Assembly (NCBI RefSeq): GCF_000333595.1
Contig: NZ_BADK01000748.1
Location: 1 to 58,621, forward strand
Length of the DNA stretch: 58,621 nt
Origin: Azospirillum sp. B506
GTDB lineage: Bacteria > Pseudomonadota > Alphaproteobacteria > Azospirillales > Azospirillaceae
Reading direction: 5' to 3'
Shown here piece after piece: positions 34,075 through 43,140 of the stretch (its first letter is position 1; every line of letters starts with the position of its first letter). Both the position numbers and the translations under genes were made by a program. The notes beneath the pieces are model-generated. The model was not told the origin of the DNA. It saw nothing but the letters and a program-made list of their open reading frames with translations, and did not search any database.

Positions 34075-35151
34075 CTAAAGTTCCGGCTTGAATCCCATTT
34101 CCAGGCGGCGGTGGGCCATGGCGACGACACGCGACATGCCATCACGCAGCGAGATTTCCGGTTTCCAGCCGAGCGTCCGTTCCATGTGTTCCGGATTGCA
34201 GTAGCGCTGAGCAACGCCGACCGGGCGGTTGTCCGTCCCCTGCACATCGGCGTCGTACCCCTCGATGTCGATCATCAGCCGCGCCAGATCGCGGAAGGAG
34301 GTGAGAACGCCCGATCCGATATTGACCGCCGACCCGTCAGTGATCTTGCGGGCCGTACGGATGCAGGCCTGGCAGCAGTCGTCGATGTGGACGAAGTCGC
34401 GTCCCTGCAGGCCGCTGCCCCAGACGCGCACCGGTTTCTGGCGCGCTGCGACGCGCAGGGCGATCGCCGGAACCGGATAGGAGGGATCCTGGTCTTCGCC
34501 ATAGCCGGAGAAGGGGCGGACGACGCCGACATTCAGCCCGTACTGCTTGGCTGCGATGCGGCCCAGATACTCGCCGGTCAGCTTGCTCCATCCGTAGGTG
34601 AAGTCCGGCTTCCCCAGCGTATCGCCGAAGTCGATCATCGCCTCCTCCAGTGCCATCGCCTCGCCATCGCGCTGCAGCGAGATCGGGTAGGAGGCGCTGG
34701 AGGAAGCATACAGGATGCGCTCCGGGCGATTGACCTTGGCAGCCCAGAGGAAGAAGGCGGCGTCGATCGACAGGTCGATGCCGACGGCAAGCGGATCGCC
34801 GTCGATGATCATGCGCCCGCCGACCACCGAGGCCAGATGGTAAATCTCGTCGAACTTGGGCAGCATGGGGAAGTGCAGAGCCGGCCCCCGCTTGAGTTCG
34901 GCATAGGCGAGAACGGCGAAGTCGCTGTTGAGGAAATGAATGGTCTGGCCGTCGGCGGTGCGGAAATGCTCCACGCCGTCGTCGGTTCCGGCGGCAACGA
35001 GGGCCGGCGTCTCCCACTTGCTCGGGTGGCGGCCGATGCTCAGGTCATCGACGATCCAGATCTCATTGTTGTTTTCCGCCAACAGAGCTGCCGTAAGGTG
35101 CCTGCCGACAAAGCCACAGCCTCCCGTAATAAGGATTTGCTGCTTCTCCAT
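34075..35151 (-). CDS. NAD-dependent nucleotide-sugar epimerase/dehydratase
   Basis: 358 residues from the ATG at 35151, preceded by AAGGAG at nine bases; ATG or GTG codons just upstream are less well placed. Extended SDR: ILITGGCGFVGRHLTAALLA binds NAD, YASSSASYPIS carries the catalytic Ser region, and YGWSKLTGEYLGRI has the YxxxK pair. The sequence LLPKFDEIYHLASVVGGRMI fits the GDP-mannose 3,5-epimerase / GDP-sugar branch. With manC next door, a GDP-mannose-derived product is the best guess. Product identity is not certain. Confidence 0.85.
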   Translation of the reverse strand: MEKQQILITGGCGFVGRHLTAALLAENNNEIWIVDDLSIGRHPSKWETPALVAAGTDDGVEHFRTADGQTIHFLNSDFAVLAYAELKRGPALHFPMLPKFDEIYHLASVVGGRMIIDGDPLAVGIDLSIDAAFFLWAAKVNRPERILYASSSASYPISLQRDGEAMALEEAMIDFGDTLGKPDFTYGWSKLTGEYLGRIAAKQYGLNVGVVRPFSGYGEDQDPSYPVPAIALRVAARQKPVRVWGSGLQGRDFVHIDDCCQACIRTARKITDGSAVNIGSGVLTSFRDLARLMIDIEGYDADVQGTDNRPVGVAQRYCNPEHMERTLGWKPEISLRDGMSRVVAMAHRRLEMGFKPEL

Positions 35152-35367
35152 ACTACTCATCTCCTTCACTTATCCCTTTTCAGGGAAATATTCTGCCGTA
35201 AGAAGTTCTGGCACATGCACCCTGCCGATTCGGAATGGCTCTATCCGGAATGCTCCCAGGCGCTCGCCAGCCTTCCGTCCACCTGCTTTCTTCGATTGCC
35301 TGATCGGTTCTGCGCCCCGATTGGGGAAACGCTGTCCAGATGCCTATCCAGATGCATGGGCGCGCCC

Positions 35368-37368
35368 TCAGACCGCCGCATGGCCGAGCAGGGCGGCATA
35401 GCCCTGTCCGACGGCGATCGGCGCATAGGTCGCTCGCGTCAGTGCGCGTCCCTGGTCCGCAAGCCGGCATCGCAGACACGGGTCTTCGACCAGCCGGCGC
35501 ATCCACCAGGCGGCGTGGTCGACATCGGGATCGGCCCAGGACAAGCCGTCGGCGAAGGGATATTCCCCGGGCGCTACGGCCCGCATCCCGTGGTCTACCA
35601 GCGCGGCGGTACCGGGCGTGGTGAAATCCATGTTTCCCGAAAAACCGGTGACGATCGCCGGCTTGCCCAGCATCATCGCCTCGGCGATGCCGCGTCCGAA
35701 CCCTTCCGCCCGGTGCAGGGACAGGAAAGCGTCGCAGGACCGGTACAGGTCGAGCACGGCCGCCTTGTCGAACGTGCGGTCGACAATGAAGATCCGCGGG
35801 TCGGCGGCCGCCGCGTCCAGGATTTCCCGCCATACGGGGTGTTCGGCAACGGCCCGCATCGCCTTTATCACCAGCCCGACCGGTTCACGACCAAGCGGGA
35901 AAGCCTGCTGGAAAGCGCGCACGCAGGCCTGCGGATTCTTCCGGGAGAAGCTGGACAGCGCGTCGAAGGCGAACACGAACAGGAAGCGGTCGTCCGGGAG
36001 CCCGAAATCGGGCCGTTGCAGATTGGCGGTGTCATCGGTGGAGACTGCCGGCGGCAGGTGACGCACCGGCTTGGGGCTGCTCTTCCGATAGGCATCGAAG
36101 CTGTAGCGGCTCGATGCCCAGATCTCGTCGACGAAGTCATAGGCATGGCGCCAAGCCGACGGCCATTCCGGCAGTTCCCACGGCCAATAGCCGATCGTAT
36201 GGCGTCCCTCGAACAGGCTTTTTCCGTCTGTCGCCGCCAGCCTTGCGGTCTCTATCCCGGTGGTGCAGAGCAAATTGACCGCATAGGGCAGCCGGTCGCC
36301 GATCAGGGACTGGACGCTGTGATCGTCCTGGGAAACCTCCCGCCCCGGCTCTATGTTATAAATGCTGAACGGCACCCCCGCGGCCTGGAGGGCGAAAGCA
36401 GCCTGGCGGACATCCTCGCCGATGCCTAGCTGCCCGCGGGCATAGCCGATGAGATTGACCCCCTTCGCCATCTCAACGGCCCCATGCCGGATCGCCGGCG
36501 CCGCCACATCCGACTGTACGGAGGCTGCGGCAAGCCGTTCCAGCAGCGGATGCGCCCGGCGTCCATCGCTTTCGGCCCACTGCGCAAAGACGGGATCGCC
36601 AGGGTCGGGAAAGCGCCTTTGCAATGCCGGGGCGTTCGACCAGATCATCGCCGAAGCTATGCTTACGGCGGGAGCCCTGTCGCTGACGGGGGATTTCAGG
36701 ATCCGTATCTGCCCGTCGTCCAGCAGGGCATCGAGCCGCAGTTCGGCCAACCCTGTGGTGAAATACCAGATGATCAGGGCCGCACGTCCCCGCTTGCTGT
36801 CGAGAGGAAAAGCGGCCTGAAGCTCCGGTCTTTGTTCCCACAGGCGTTGCATCAGCCGGGTGACGGGCTGCAGCCCGCCGGCCGACAGGGTGTCGACCGG
36901 TTCGTTCAGGTAACGCTTCTGTTCGTCGGTGACGAAGCGCCCGAGTTCCAGTTCGGCCATGCCATGGGTGAAGCACCACCAGACGAATTCCTGCTGCCCG
37001 GGCACCGTTCGAAGATCGAAGTTCGCCTGCAGGTCGGCGCGCATTGTCCAGATCTGCTTCAGAAAGCGGGTCAGCACCGGGCGCACCGCCGGAAAAGCCT
37101 CCGGAGCAGGCTCGGTCAACAGGGGCTGCTCGATCCCAACCTCGCGGAGCGCGCGATACTCCCGTGTGCCGTGAAGGAGCAGCCAGCAATCGAAGCTCGC
37201 CCGGTCCTCCTTGAACAGAAGGCGCAAATCCTCACGGGTCAGCCAGATGGTCTCCTTCACGGCGTCCAGCCAGCGGTCGTTTGCCGGGACATCCGTCGGG
37301 ACTTGGTCCCCGGAGGCTGGGGGCTGGGCGGCATCCATGCCCGGCGACGGGGCATGCGGCCTGCTCAC
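35368..37368 (-). CDS. Large GT4-type glycosyltransferase with an N-terminal helical domain
   Basis: 666 residues from the GTG at 37368, which overlaps the upstream stop as GTGA and follows GAGG. The N-terminal 290 residues are repeated helical units (for example VTRLMQRLWEQRPELQAAFP and VLTRFLKQIWTMRADLQANF), each rich in Trp and Arg, of unknown role. The C-terminal half is GT4: KGVNLIGYARGQLGIGEDVR, FAFDALSSFSRKNPQACVRA and SLHRAEGFGRGIAEAMMLGK with the EGFG/E motif. It should transfer a sugar from a nucleotide donor in the cytoplasm. Translationally coupled with the GT2 gene upstream. Confidence 0.85.
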   Translation of the reverse strand: MSRPHAPSPGMDAAQPPASGDQVPTDVPANDRWLDAVKETIWLTREDLRLLFKEDRASFDCWLLLHGTREYRALREVGIEQPLLTEPAPEAFPAVRPVLTRFLKQIWTMRADLQANFDLRTVPGQQEFVWWCFTHGMAELELGRFVTDEQKRYLNEPVDTLSAGGLQPVTRLMQRLWEQRPELQAAFPLDSKRGRAALIIWYFTTGLAELRLDALLDDGQIRILKSPVSDRAPAVSIASAMIWSNAPALQRRFPDPGDPVFAQWAESDGRRAHPLLERLAAASVQSDVAAPAIRHGAVEMAKGVNLIGYARGQLGIGEDVRQAAFALQAAGVPFSIYNIEPGREVSQDDHSVQSLIGDRLPYAVNLLCTTGIETARLAATDGKSLFEGRHTIGYWPWELPEWPSAWRHAYDFVDEIWASSRYSFDAYRKSSPKPVRHLPPAVSTDDTANLQRPDFGLPDDRFLFVFAFDALSSFSRKNPQACVRAFQQAFPLGREPVGLVIKAMRAVAEHPVWREILDAAAADPRIFIVDRTFDKAAVLDLYRSCDAFLSLHRAEGFGRGIAEAMMLGKPAIVTGFSGNMDFTTPGTAALVDHGMRAVAPGEYPFADGLSWADPDVDHAAWWMRRLVEDPCLRCRLADQGRALTRATYAPIAVGQGYAALLGHAAV

Positions 37369-40064
37369 AGCGCGATCCTCGTGAAGGGCATGCCCTGGCG
37401 GTTGAAAGCAGGATTGTGGAAGGGATCCGCAAGCAGCCCTCCCCATCCGCTCCGCAGCCGGCGCAGATCGTCCTGGTGAAGGTCACGGGCGGCTTGGCCG
37501 AGCAGATAGCCACGTGTCTTCGATTCATGGTGATACAGGCTGACCCGGGGATCGTAGATCACCCGCCACCCGGCCTTGCGGACCGCCAGGCAATAGGTGA
37601 TGTCGTTCCAGTTCATCGGCCATCCGGCATCGAAACCACCGACCGCTTCAAACACGGTCCTCGGGGTGATCAGGCAGGCGCCGGTCACGGCGGCGGCGGA
37701 GCGCAGAACAAGGTTGCGGCCCAGATAGCCCCCCTCGTCGCCGGGCATGCCGATCCCTTCGTGAATCGCTCCCTGCTCGTGGCTGGTGACGACACCGGCA
37801 TGCTGGATGCTGCCGTCGCCGTAGAGCAGTCGTCCCCCCACCACCCCCGCCTCGGGCAATCCGAGCGTCGCCACTGCGCGGGCCAGCCATCCGAGGTCGG
37901 TGGCCATGGTGTCGTCGTTCAGGAAGGCCAGGACTTCACCTCTGGCCTGTTCCGCGGCGAGGTTGTTCATCACCGCCCAATTGAAGGTCCCGCGGTAGGG
38001 CATGACGTCGACGTTGCGCTGGGCCTTCATGGCGGCGATCAGGGAGACGCTTTCGGGATCCTCGTTCTGATGGTCGATCACCAGGATCTGCATCGGGCCT
38101 GGATAGGCCTGGCGCGTGCGCAGGAGCGAGTCCAGACAGTTGCGCAGCAGGACCGGCGAGTTCCTGGTCGGCACGATGACGCTGACGGAGGGATAGGTTG
38201 CTGGACGAAGCGTGATGTCGCAAGGCTCGGCCAGCGTCTGCCGGGCCTCCTCGTCCTGGCTGACCACCAGGGTCCGCCGGATCTCCGCCGTCAGCCCACG
38301 GCGTGCCGCCCAAGCCTCCAGCGCCGAGGGGTCGCCCGTCAGCAGGCGGGGCAGGCCATCGGGGCTGCGCAGATCGACCGGTTGCTCCAGACTATAGAGC
38401 ATAGATGGGATGTGACGGATCGCGTCTGCGGCCACGCAATCGCTCAGGCGCAGCATCAGGTCATGCATCGCCGACGGCGGAACGCCGTCGGCGATGGCAA
38501 GGGCCTTCAGCAGGGCGTCCGGAGTCACCATGACGATCGGGCCGGCATAATCGCAGGCCATCAGCATCACCGGGTCGAAACCGGGCTTGAAGACCGGCGT
38601 GACCTGCACCGGCATCCCGTTGCGGGTGCCGAGCAGGACGTCATGGTCGCTGTAGGAGACAGATCCCGGATTGGCCGATGCCAGCTCCAGCCCCGCCAGG
38701 AAGGCGGTCAGCGCGTCCGGCCGCAGGGTACCAGGACGGCCGACCACAAGATGGGCCGCAGCGGCGCCCAAACCGGAGGGGCTGGCCAGCAGTCGCGGCA
38801 GGGCTGCCGCTGTGACGAAGGTCGCACGGCCGTCGCTCGCCAGCGGACGGATCAGTGTGCGGACATCGTCGCCGAGCCTGTCGTCGTCGCCCAGCACGCT
38901 CAGTGTCCAGCGACCATGGCCCTGGCTGTCCAGCGAAGCCAGCAGGCGGCGCAGCGCTGCCGCTTCGAGCGCCGTTTCCAGCAGGATCACGTTTATCGCC
39001 GGCTCTGATGCCACCCCCGCAGCAGGACCGGCGGCGGCCTGCCGCTCCTTCGGAGTCTGCAGGTCCTTCTGAATCTGCAGATCCTTCGGACGATGGCAGG
39101 GAAGAAGCCGCTGCGCCTTCAAGGCACCATAGGCGGACAGCGGCGGGCTGACAGAGCGAAGAAGCTGAGGAAACTGCTGTTCCAGGCTGGCGAGCATCTC
39201 CTTCATCGACTGGATCGCACCGAGCATGCGGCCGAGATCGTCGAGTGCGGCCGGCAGGTTGGTCTTGAGGTAGAGGTCCGCGCCGAAGGGCAGCTTGGAA
39301 TGGGCGTCGCGGATGCGCAGCATCGCACCGCGGGCGGTCAGATCGGCATGGGCGGCGGGGATGTCGAAGGCAAAGCCATGATCGCCGCTGCCGCCGATGC
39401 GCTCGCCCAAACCGGGGACGAAGCGCTCGCAGCGCACCGCCCCGATGAAGCGTTCGCCCAGATGCAATTCCAGCACGACGCGCTCGGAAACATCGCTGGC
39501 ATTGGCGCACCACCCCATGATGGTGCCGGCCCCGTTGTGCGAGGCTTCCCCGATCAGGCGGCGGGTGGGAGCGAGATCAAGCGCTGCCAGCTTGCCCTGC
39601 AGACCGGAGCCCGCCAGCCACTCGGCCACCGCGGTCGGCAGGCCGGCGCGGAAACCCTCGTCGCGCAGGATGGTCAGCAGCCAGAAGCGCCAGGAGCAGC
39701 TGGTGGCAAGATGCTCACGCGCGGTGCCCGACAGGGGCAGGCGCTCCAGCGCCCAGTGTCTCAAGCCCTCGTCCGGCGCCGGCGCCAGGGTGATGTGTGG
39801 CAGCGCGGCAGTGCCGGTGAGGCTGGCGACGATGCCGGTGAGAAACTCGCCGCGCATCAGGTAGTGGCTGAGGAATTCGCCAAGCGTGCAGTTGATGGCA
39901 ACCGTGATTTCCTCGACGTTGGCCGGATGGCGGCCGAGGAAAAGACGATAGCCGTTGAACGCATCTTCAAGACTGGAGGGGACTGCGGCATCCCGCCCAT
40001 GTGTCGGCGCCGCTGTGTTTCCCCCCAGGTTCAGACCGCCATCCATCCCCGTCTTCCCCACCAT
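37365..40064 (-). CDS. Large GT2 glycosyltransferase with DUF4214-like and beta domains
   Basis: 899 residues from the ATG at 40064, preceded by GAAGGGG. A DUF4214-like unit lies at about 32-75 (NGYRLFLGRHPANVEEITVA). A beta-sandwich-like unit is at about 175-245 with GTIMGWCANASD and GDHGFAFDIPAA, like units in two other proteins of the island. A central region is of unclear fold. The C-terminal GT2 domain from about 627 has SVSVIVPTRNSPVLLRNCLD, FLNDDT and MNWNDITYCLAVRKAGWRV, with the DxD equivalent as NDD. GT2 enzymes invert at the anomeric carbon. It overlaps the next gene by 4 bases. Confidence 0.85.
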   Translation of the reverse strand: MVGKTGMDGGLNLGGNTAAPTHGRDAAVPSSLEDAFNGYRLFLGRHPANVEEITVAINCTLGEFLSHYLMRGEFLTGIVASLTGTAALPHITLAPAPDEGLRHWALERLPLSGTAREHLATSCSWRFWLLTILRDEGFRAGLPTAVAEWLAGSGLQGKLAALDLAPTRRLIGEASHNGAGTIMGWCANASDVSERVVLELHLGERFIGAVRCERFVPGLGERIGGSGDHGFAFDIPAAHADLTARGAMLRIRDAHSKLPFGADLYLKTNLPAALDDLGRMLGAIQSMKEMLASLEQQFPQLLRSVSPPLSAYGALKAQRLLPCHRPKDLQIQKDLQTPKERQAAAGPAAGVASEPAINVILLETALEAAALRRLLASLDSQGHGRWTLSVLGDDDRLGDDVRTLIRPLASDGRATFVTAAALPRLLASPSGLGAAAAHLVVGRPGTLRPDALTAFLAGLELASANPGSVSYSDHDVLLGTRNGMPVQVTPVFKPGFDPVMLMACDYAGPIVMVTPDALLKALAIADGVPPSAMHDLMLRLSDCVAADAIRHIPSMLYSLEQPVDLRSPDGLPRLLTGDPSALEAWAARRGLTAEIRRTLVVSQDEEARQTLAEPCDITLRPATYPSVSVIVPTRNSPVLLRNCLDSLLRTRQAYPGPMQILVIDHQNEDPESVSLIAAMKAQRNVDVMPYRGTFNWAVMNNLAAEQARGEVLAFLNDDTMATDLGWLARAVATLGLPEAGVVGGRLLYGDGSIQHAGVVTSHEQGAIHEGIGMPGDEGGYLGRNLVLRSAAAVTGACLITPRTVFEAVGGFDAGWPMNWNDITYCLAVRKAGWRVIYDPRVSLYHHESKTRGYLLGQAARDLHQDDLRRLRSGWGGLLADPFHNPAFNRQGMPFTRIAL

Positions 40065-40501
40065 ATCCCCTTCGGCTTGGCCCCATCTCTGCGGATTTAT
40101 CACCCTGGATTGCGACGCTCCGCATGCATTGACTATCTAAAAGGGTGAGATGCCGCTTTGCCTACCCTGTTGCGATGCCTCCACTCTGGGCGAAAGCAAT
40201 AGCCGAAATGTCAGAGCAATCCCCGATTGATCCATACCCAAAGCACGCAAACAAAATCAACTTTATTGTGTTCCTAAGAAACGATGTCACATCAAAGGGC
40301 ACTCTCAGTATTGATTGATCAATCTTAGGTGAAAATCGGCACCACCTTAATACTGGCGAATGATGGAGGGCGTGCTGTGGAGTGTGGGAGACGTGGAGGA
40401 ATATCGGCAAAGTCCAGGAAATTTTTAGGCCAAGTCGAGGGATATGATTGAAGCAAAGCAATACCTGTGGGGCAAGCGTGCCACATGCGGTCTTTGATCG
40501 G
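40065..40501. other. AT-rich spacer upstream of the GT2 gene
   Basis: About 440 bases, far more AT-rich than the genes on either side, without a convincing ORF. It probably holds the promoter of the GT2-GT4 pair. GATTGATCAATC at 40313-40324 is a perfect 12-base palindrome and could be an operator. AAATTTTTAG near 40420 and TTTATTGTG near 40262 are AT blocks on which promoters could lie. Confidence 0.45.
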
Positions 40502-42826
40502 TCACACCTCTGCCATGGCTGAGATACCGCCTGCCAGCACGGCGTGAAGGCGTGCGGCATAGAGCTCCTGCAGCGCCGGACGGGAGAAGCGCTTGCGGAC
40601 CAGGGCGGAGCCAGCCTCTGCCCGCCGTGCGGCCTCCTCCCGGTCTTCCCAGACCTGCCGCATCGCTTCGGCTGCCAGGCCGACATCGGGCTCGAACCAG
40701 CGGGCACCGGGGGTGACGCCGAGATACTCGTCGCTGTCCAGATAACGCTCCCGGCCGCCGACCAGAAAGCCGGTCTCGTCGCTCATATAGTCGAGGTTGG
40801 CCGAATAGCGCGACGCGATCACCGGCTTGCCCATCATCATCGCCTCCACCATGGTGTAGCCGAAGCCCTCGGCCCGGTGGAGCGAAACATAGGCGTCGCA
40901 AGAGCGCATCTCGGCCAGCGAGTCGGCGTAGGACAGCTCGCGGTCGCGCACGACGATGCGGGGATCGCGGCCGACCAGACGGTCGAGGTCCAGCTTGTGG
41001 GCCAGGTCGGCGACGCTCCGGCTGGTCTGGCGGTAGCGGATGCGCAGCACAAGCCGAACCCCCTTTTCGGTGGGGAAGGCTTTCTGGAAGGCGCGGGCCA
41101 CCGCCAACGGGTTCTTGCGCGTGTACCAGCTGCGGGCGTCGAAGCAGAAATAGAAGGTGAAGGGCTCGGTCTTCGGCCGATCGACGGCCCGGGCTTTCAA
41201 CACGCGCTCGTCGACACAGTTGGGCACGATGTGGATGGGACCGGTGAAATGCTGGGCCAATGCGTCGGCGCAGAAGGCCGACATCGTCCACACCTCGTCC
41301 ATCATCTCCAGCGCCAGATGGGCCGAGCGGGGCAACGCGCTGGTTTCCCACAGGAAAAAGCCGATGTTGTACGCACCGGCAAAGCGCGCCAGCCCATGAT
41401 TGATCATGTCGCCCGGGGCGCCGAGCAGGCCGAAATGGATCAGGTTGACCGGGTAGAGCTCCTCGCCGGCATGACGGCCGGGCACGGCCATGACCGGCAT
41501 CGTCACGCCGAAGCCGGCATCCTGCAGGATATCGCGGGAGAACAGGGCATTGCGGCTGATCCCGGTGCCGCCGTCGAAGTAGCCGAACAGGTTGACGCCC
41601 TTCGCCTGCGGCGCGCGCGGCAGGTGGCGGGCCACCGGTGCGGATTGCCGCTGGCGCAGCGACGCCAGGCTGAGCGTTTGCGAGCCCGGCACGCCCAGGC
41701 GGCTGCAGAAATAGCCGAGCCCGGTCATGACCTCTCCGTCATGCTGGATCGGCGCATCGAGGAGCGCGCTCACCTCCGGCGGCAGGAACAGATCGTCGAG
41801 GTTCCAGCGGATCAGCCACAGCGAGATCGCCAGCAGCAGGGGGAACAGTCCCCGCTCGTCGCGCGGGTCGAACGCGGCGGCCAGTTCGGGGTCGCGGCCG
41901 TGCATCCCGGCATAGAAGCGCGAGATCAGGCCGTGGCGGTCGATCCGGGACGGCGCATTCAGATCCTCCACATGGCGGGAGGACAGGGCCTCCTTGGGCA
42001 GGCGCGCCTTGCCGAACATCCAATGGACAAGGTTGCACAGCGCATCGCCCCCGCTCCCGCCGGCGCCCCCGCCATCGACAGTGTCGCCCGTCTGGTAGGC
42101 CGACAGCAGGCGCGAGCGGAAGAAGCCGGCGGCGTCCTCTTCGCCCGAGGCCAGATAAGCCTTCACATCGGCCGGCAGAGGGCACCAGGCATGGTCGGCC
42201 AGCGTGAAGCGCTCAGCGTGCTGCACCAGGAAGCGGGTCAGGTCGGCGGCACTGCGCAGATGGAAATTATGCTGCTCCTGCAAGCGGTAAAGCTGGTGCG
42301 CAAGGAAGGCGCCGACCGTCAGTTCGCTTCCCTCGAACCCGTCTGCTGGCCGGAGCAGCCGCGCGCTCTCGATCCGGTCGCGCCCGCGCTTGGTCTGGTT
42401 CGTCGTCTCGCAGAGCGCGCTGACGCACAGGGCCTGGCGCTCCGGCGTCATCCCGGACAGGGCCGTGTCGATCACCGCCCGGTGAAGGCCGGTGACGACG
42501 GGCGCGCCCGGGATCGACATCCGGGTGCCGTGGATCTTGAGGTCGACACAGCAGCCGTCGATCGACAGCAGGCCGGCGGGCAGGGGGATGTTGAAGGCGA
42601 GGAAGCCGTTGCGTCCCGGCAGTCCGCTCAGCGCCTTGTGGTGCTCGTTGCAGGCATAGGTGCCAAGGAAACGCCCATCGACATGGAGGTCGACCAGGCA
42701 TTCCTCCATCGGGTTGCTCTGGTTGTGCAGCCAGCCATAGATCTTGTTGGTCGTCACGAACTCCAACCGCCCCTGATAGGTGGCGGTCTTGCCAGGGTCG
42801 GCCTTGACCGGGCTGATCGCGTTCAT
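40502..42826 (-). CDS. GT4-family glycosyltransferase with an N-terminal beta domain
   Basis: 774 residues from the ATG at 42826, preceded by GGAGGG. An N-terminal beta-rich unit at about 18-100 contains KIYGWLHNQSNPMEECLVDL and NGFLAFNIPLPAG, the same type as in the GT2 protein at 37365 and the fusion at 29511. A middle helical region (about 110-420) of unknown role follows. The C-terminal GT4 domain has GVNLFGYFDGGTGISRNALF, FDARSWYTRKNPLAVARAFQ and SLHRAEGFGYTMVEAMMMGK. It is closely related in its C-half to the protein at 35368. The substrate is unknown. Confidence 0.87.
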   Translation of the reverse strand: MNAISPVKADPGKTATYQGRLEFVTTNKIYGWLHNQSNPMEECLVDLHVDGRFLGTYACNEHHKALSGLPGRNGFLAFNIPLPAGLLSIDGCCVDLKIHGTRMSIPGAPVVTGLHRAVIDTALSGMTPERQALCVSALCETTNQTKRGRDRIESARLLRPADGFEGSELTVGAFLAHQLYRLQEQHNFHLRSAADLTRFLVQHAERFTLADHAWCPLPADVKAYLASGEEDAAGFFRSRLLSAYQTGDTVDGGGAGGSGGDALCNLVHWMFGKARLPKEALSSRHVEDLNAPSRIDRHGLISRFYAGMHGRDPELAAAFDPRDERGLFPLLLAISLWLIRWNLDDLFLPPEVSALLDAPIQHDGEVMTGLGYFCSRLGVPGSQTLSLASLRQRQSAPVARHLPRAPQAKGVNLFGYFDGGTGISRNALFSRDILQDAGFGVTMPVMAVPGRHAGEELYPVNLIHFGLLGAPGDMINHGLARFAGAYNIGFFLWETSALPRSAHLALEMMDEVWTMSAFCADALAQHFTGPIHIVPNCVDERVLKARAVDRPKTEPFTFYFCFDARSWYTRKNPLAVARAFQKAFPTEKGVRLVLRIRYRQTSRSVADLAHKLDLDRLVGRDPRIVVRDRELSYADSLAEMRSCDAYVSLHRAEGFGYTMVEAMMMGKPVIASRYSANLDYMSDETGFLVGGRERYLDSDEYLGVTPGARWFEPDVGLAAEAMRQVWEDREEAARRAEAGSALVRKRFSRPALQELYAARLHAVLAGGISAMAEV

Positions 42827-43140
42827 CGGGCACCCTCCGGCACGACAGTCGCGGCGGCGGCATGACGACCCAGGGCTGATGAGGGCGCATGGGGAGGCAA
42901 CCCCCAAGAAAGGGGAAGGATCGAAGCACCCGAAGAAAGCTTAGATCTCGAAGAAACGACCGCCATTTTCTCAGCCATACCAACAAACAGACATCTCTGA
43001 AGGGGTATGCTAACAAAATAACATCAAGCGGGTTAGGTCTTTTGTGGTATATTACAACCTTGAAACAGATTCTGTCTGCATCCGCGCTGAAAATTGCCGG
43101 TAGGGCGGAACGGGAAGAGGCTCTTCCCGCTCGTCCGTTC
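42827..43140. other. Spacer between two glycosyltransferase genes
   Basis: About 315 bases with an AT-rich centre (42950-43070), probably the promoter of the GT4 gene to the left. It also carries the hairpin at 43111-43129. No ORF of substance is seen. Confidence 0.45.
43111..43129 (-). terminator. Probable terminator hairpin after the TPR-GT41 gene
   Basis: CGGGAAGAGGCTCTTCCCG is a perfect 9-bp stem around one base, 12 bases after the stop at 43141 on the minus strand. A short AATTTT follows further on, but there is no long U-tract. Confidence 0.55.

Noticed and set aside
40544-42865. 773-residue plus-strand frame opposite the GT4 gene
   Set aside because: Low-complexity antisense shadow; the minus strand shows canonical GT4 motifs.
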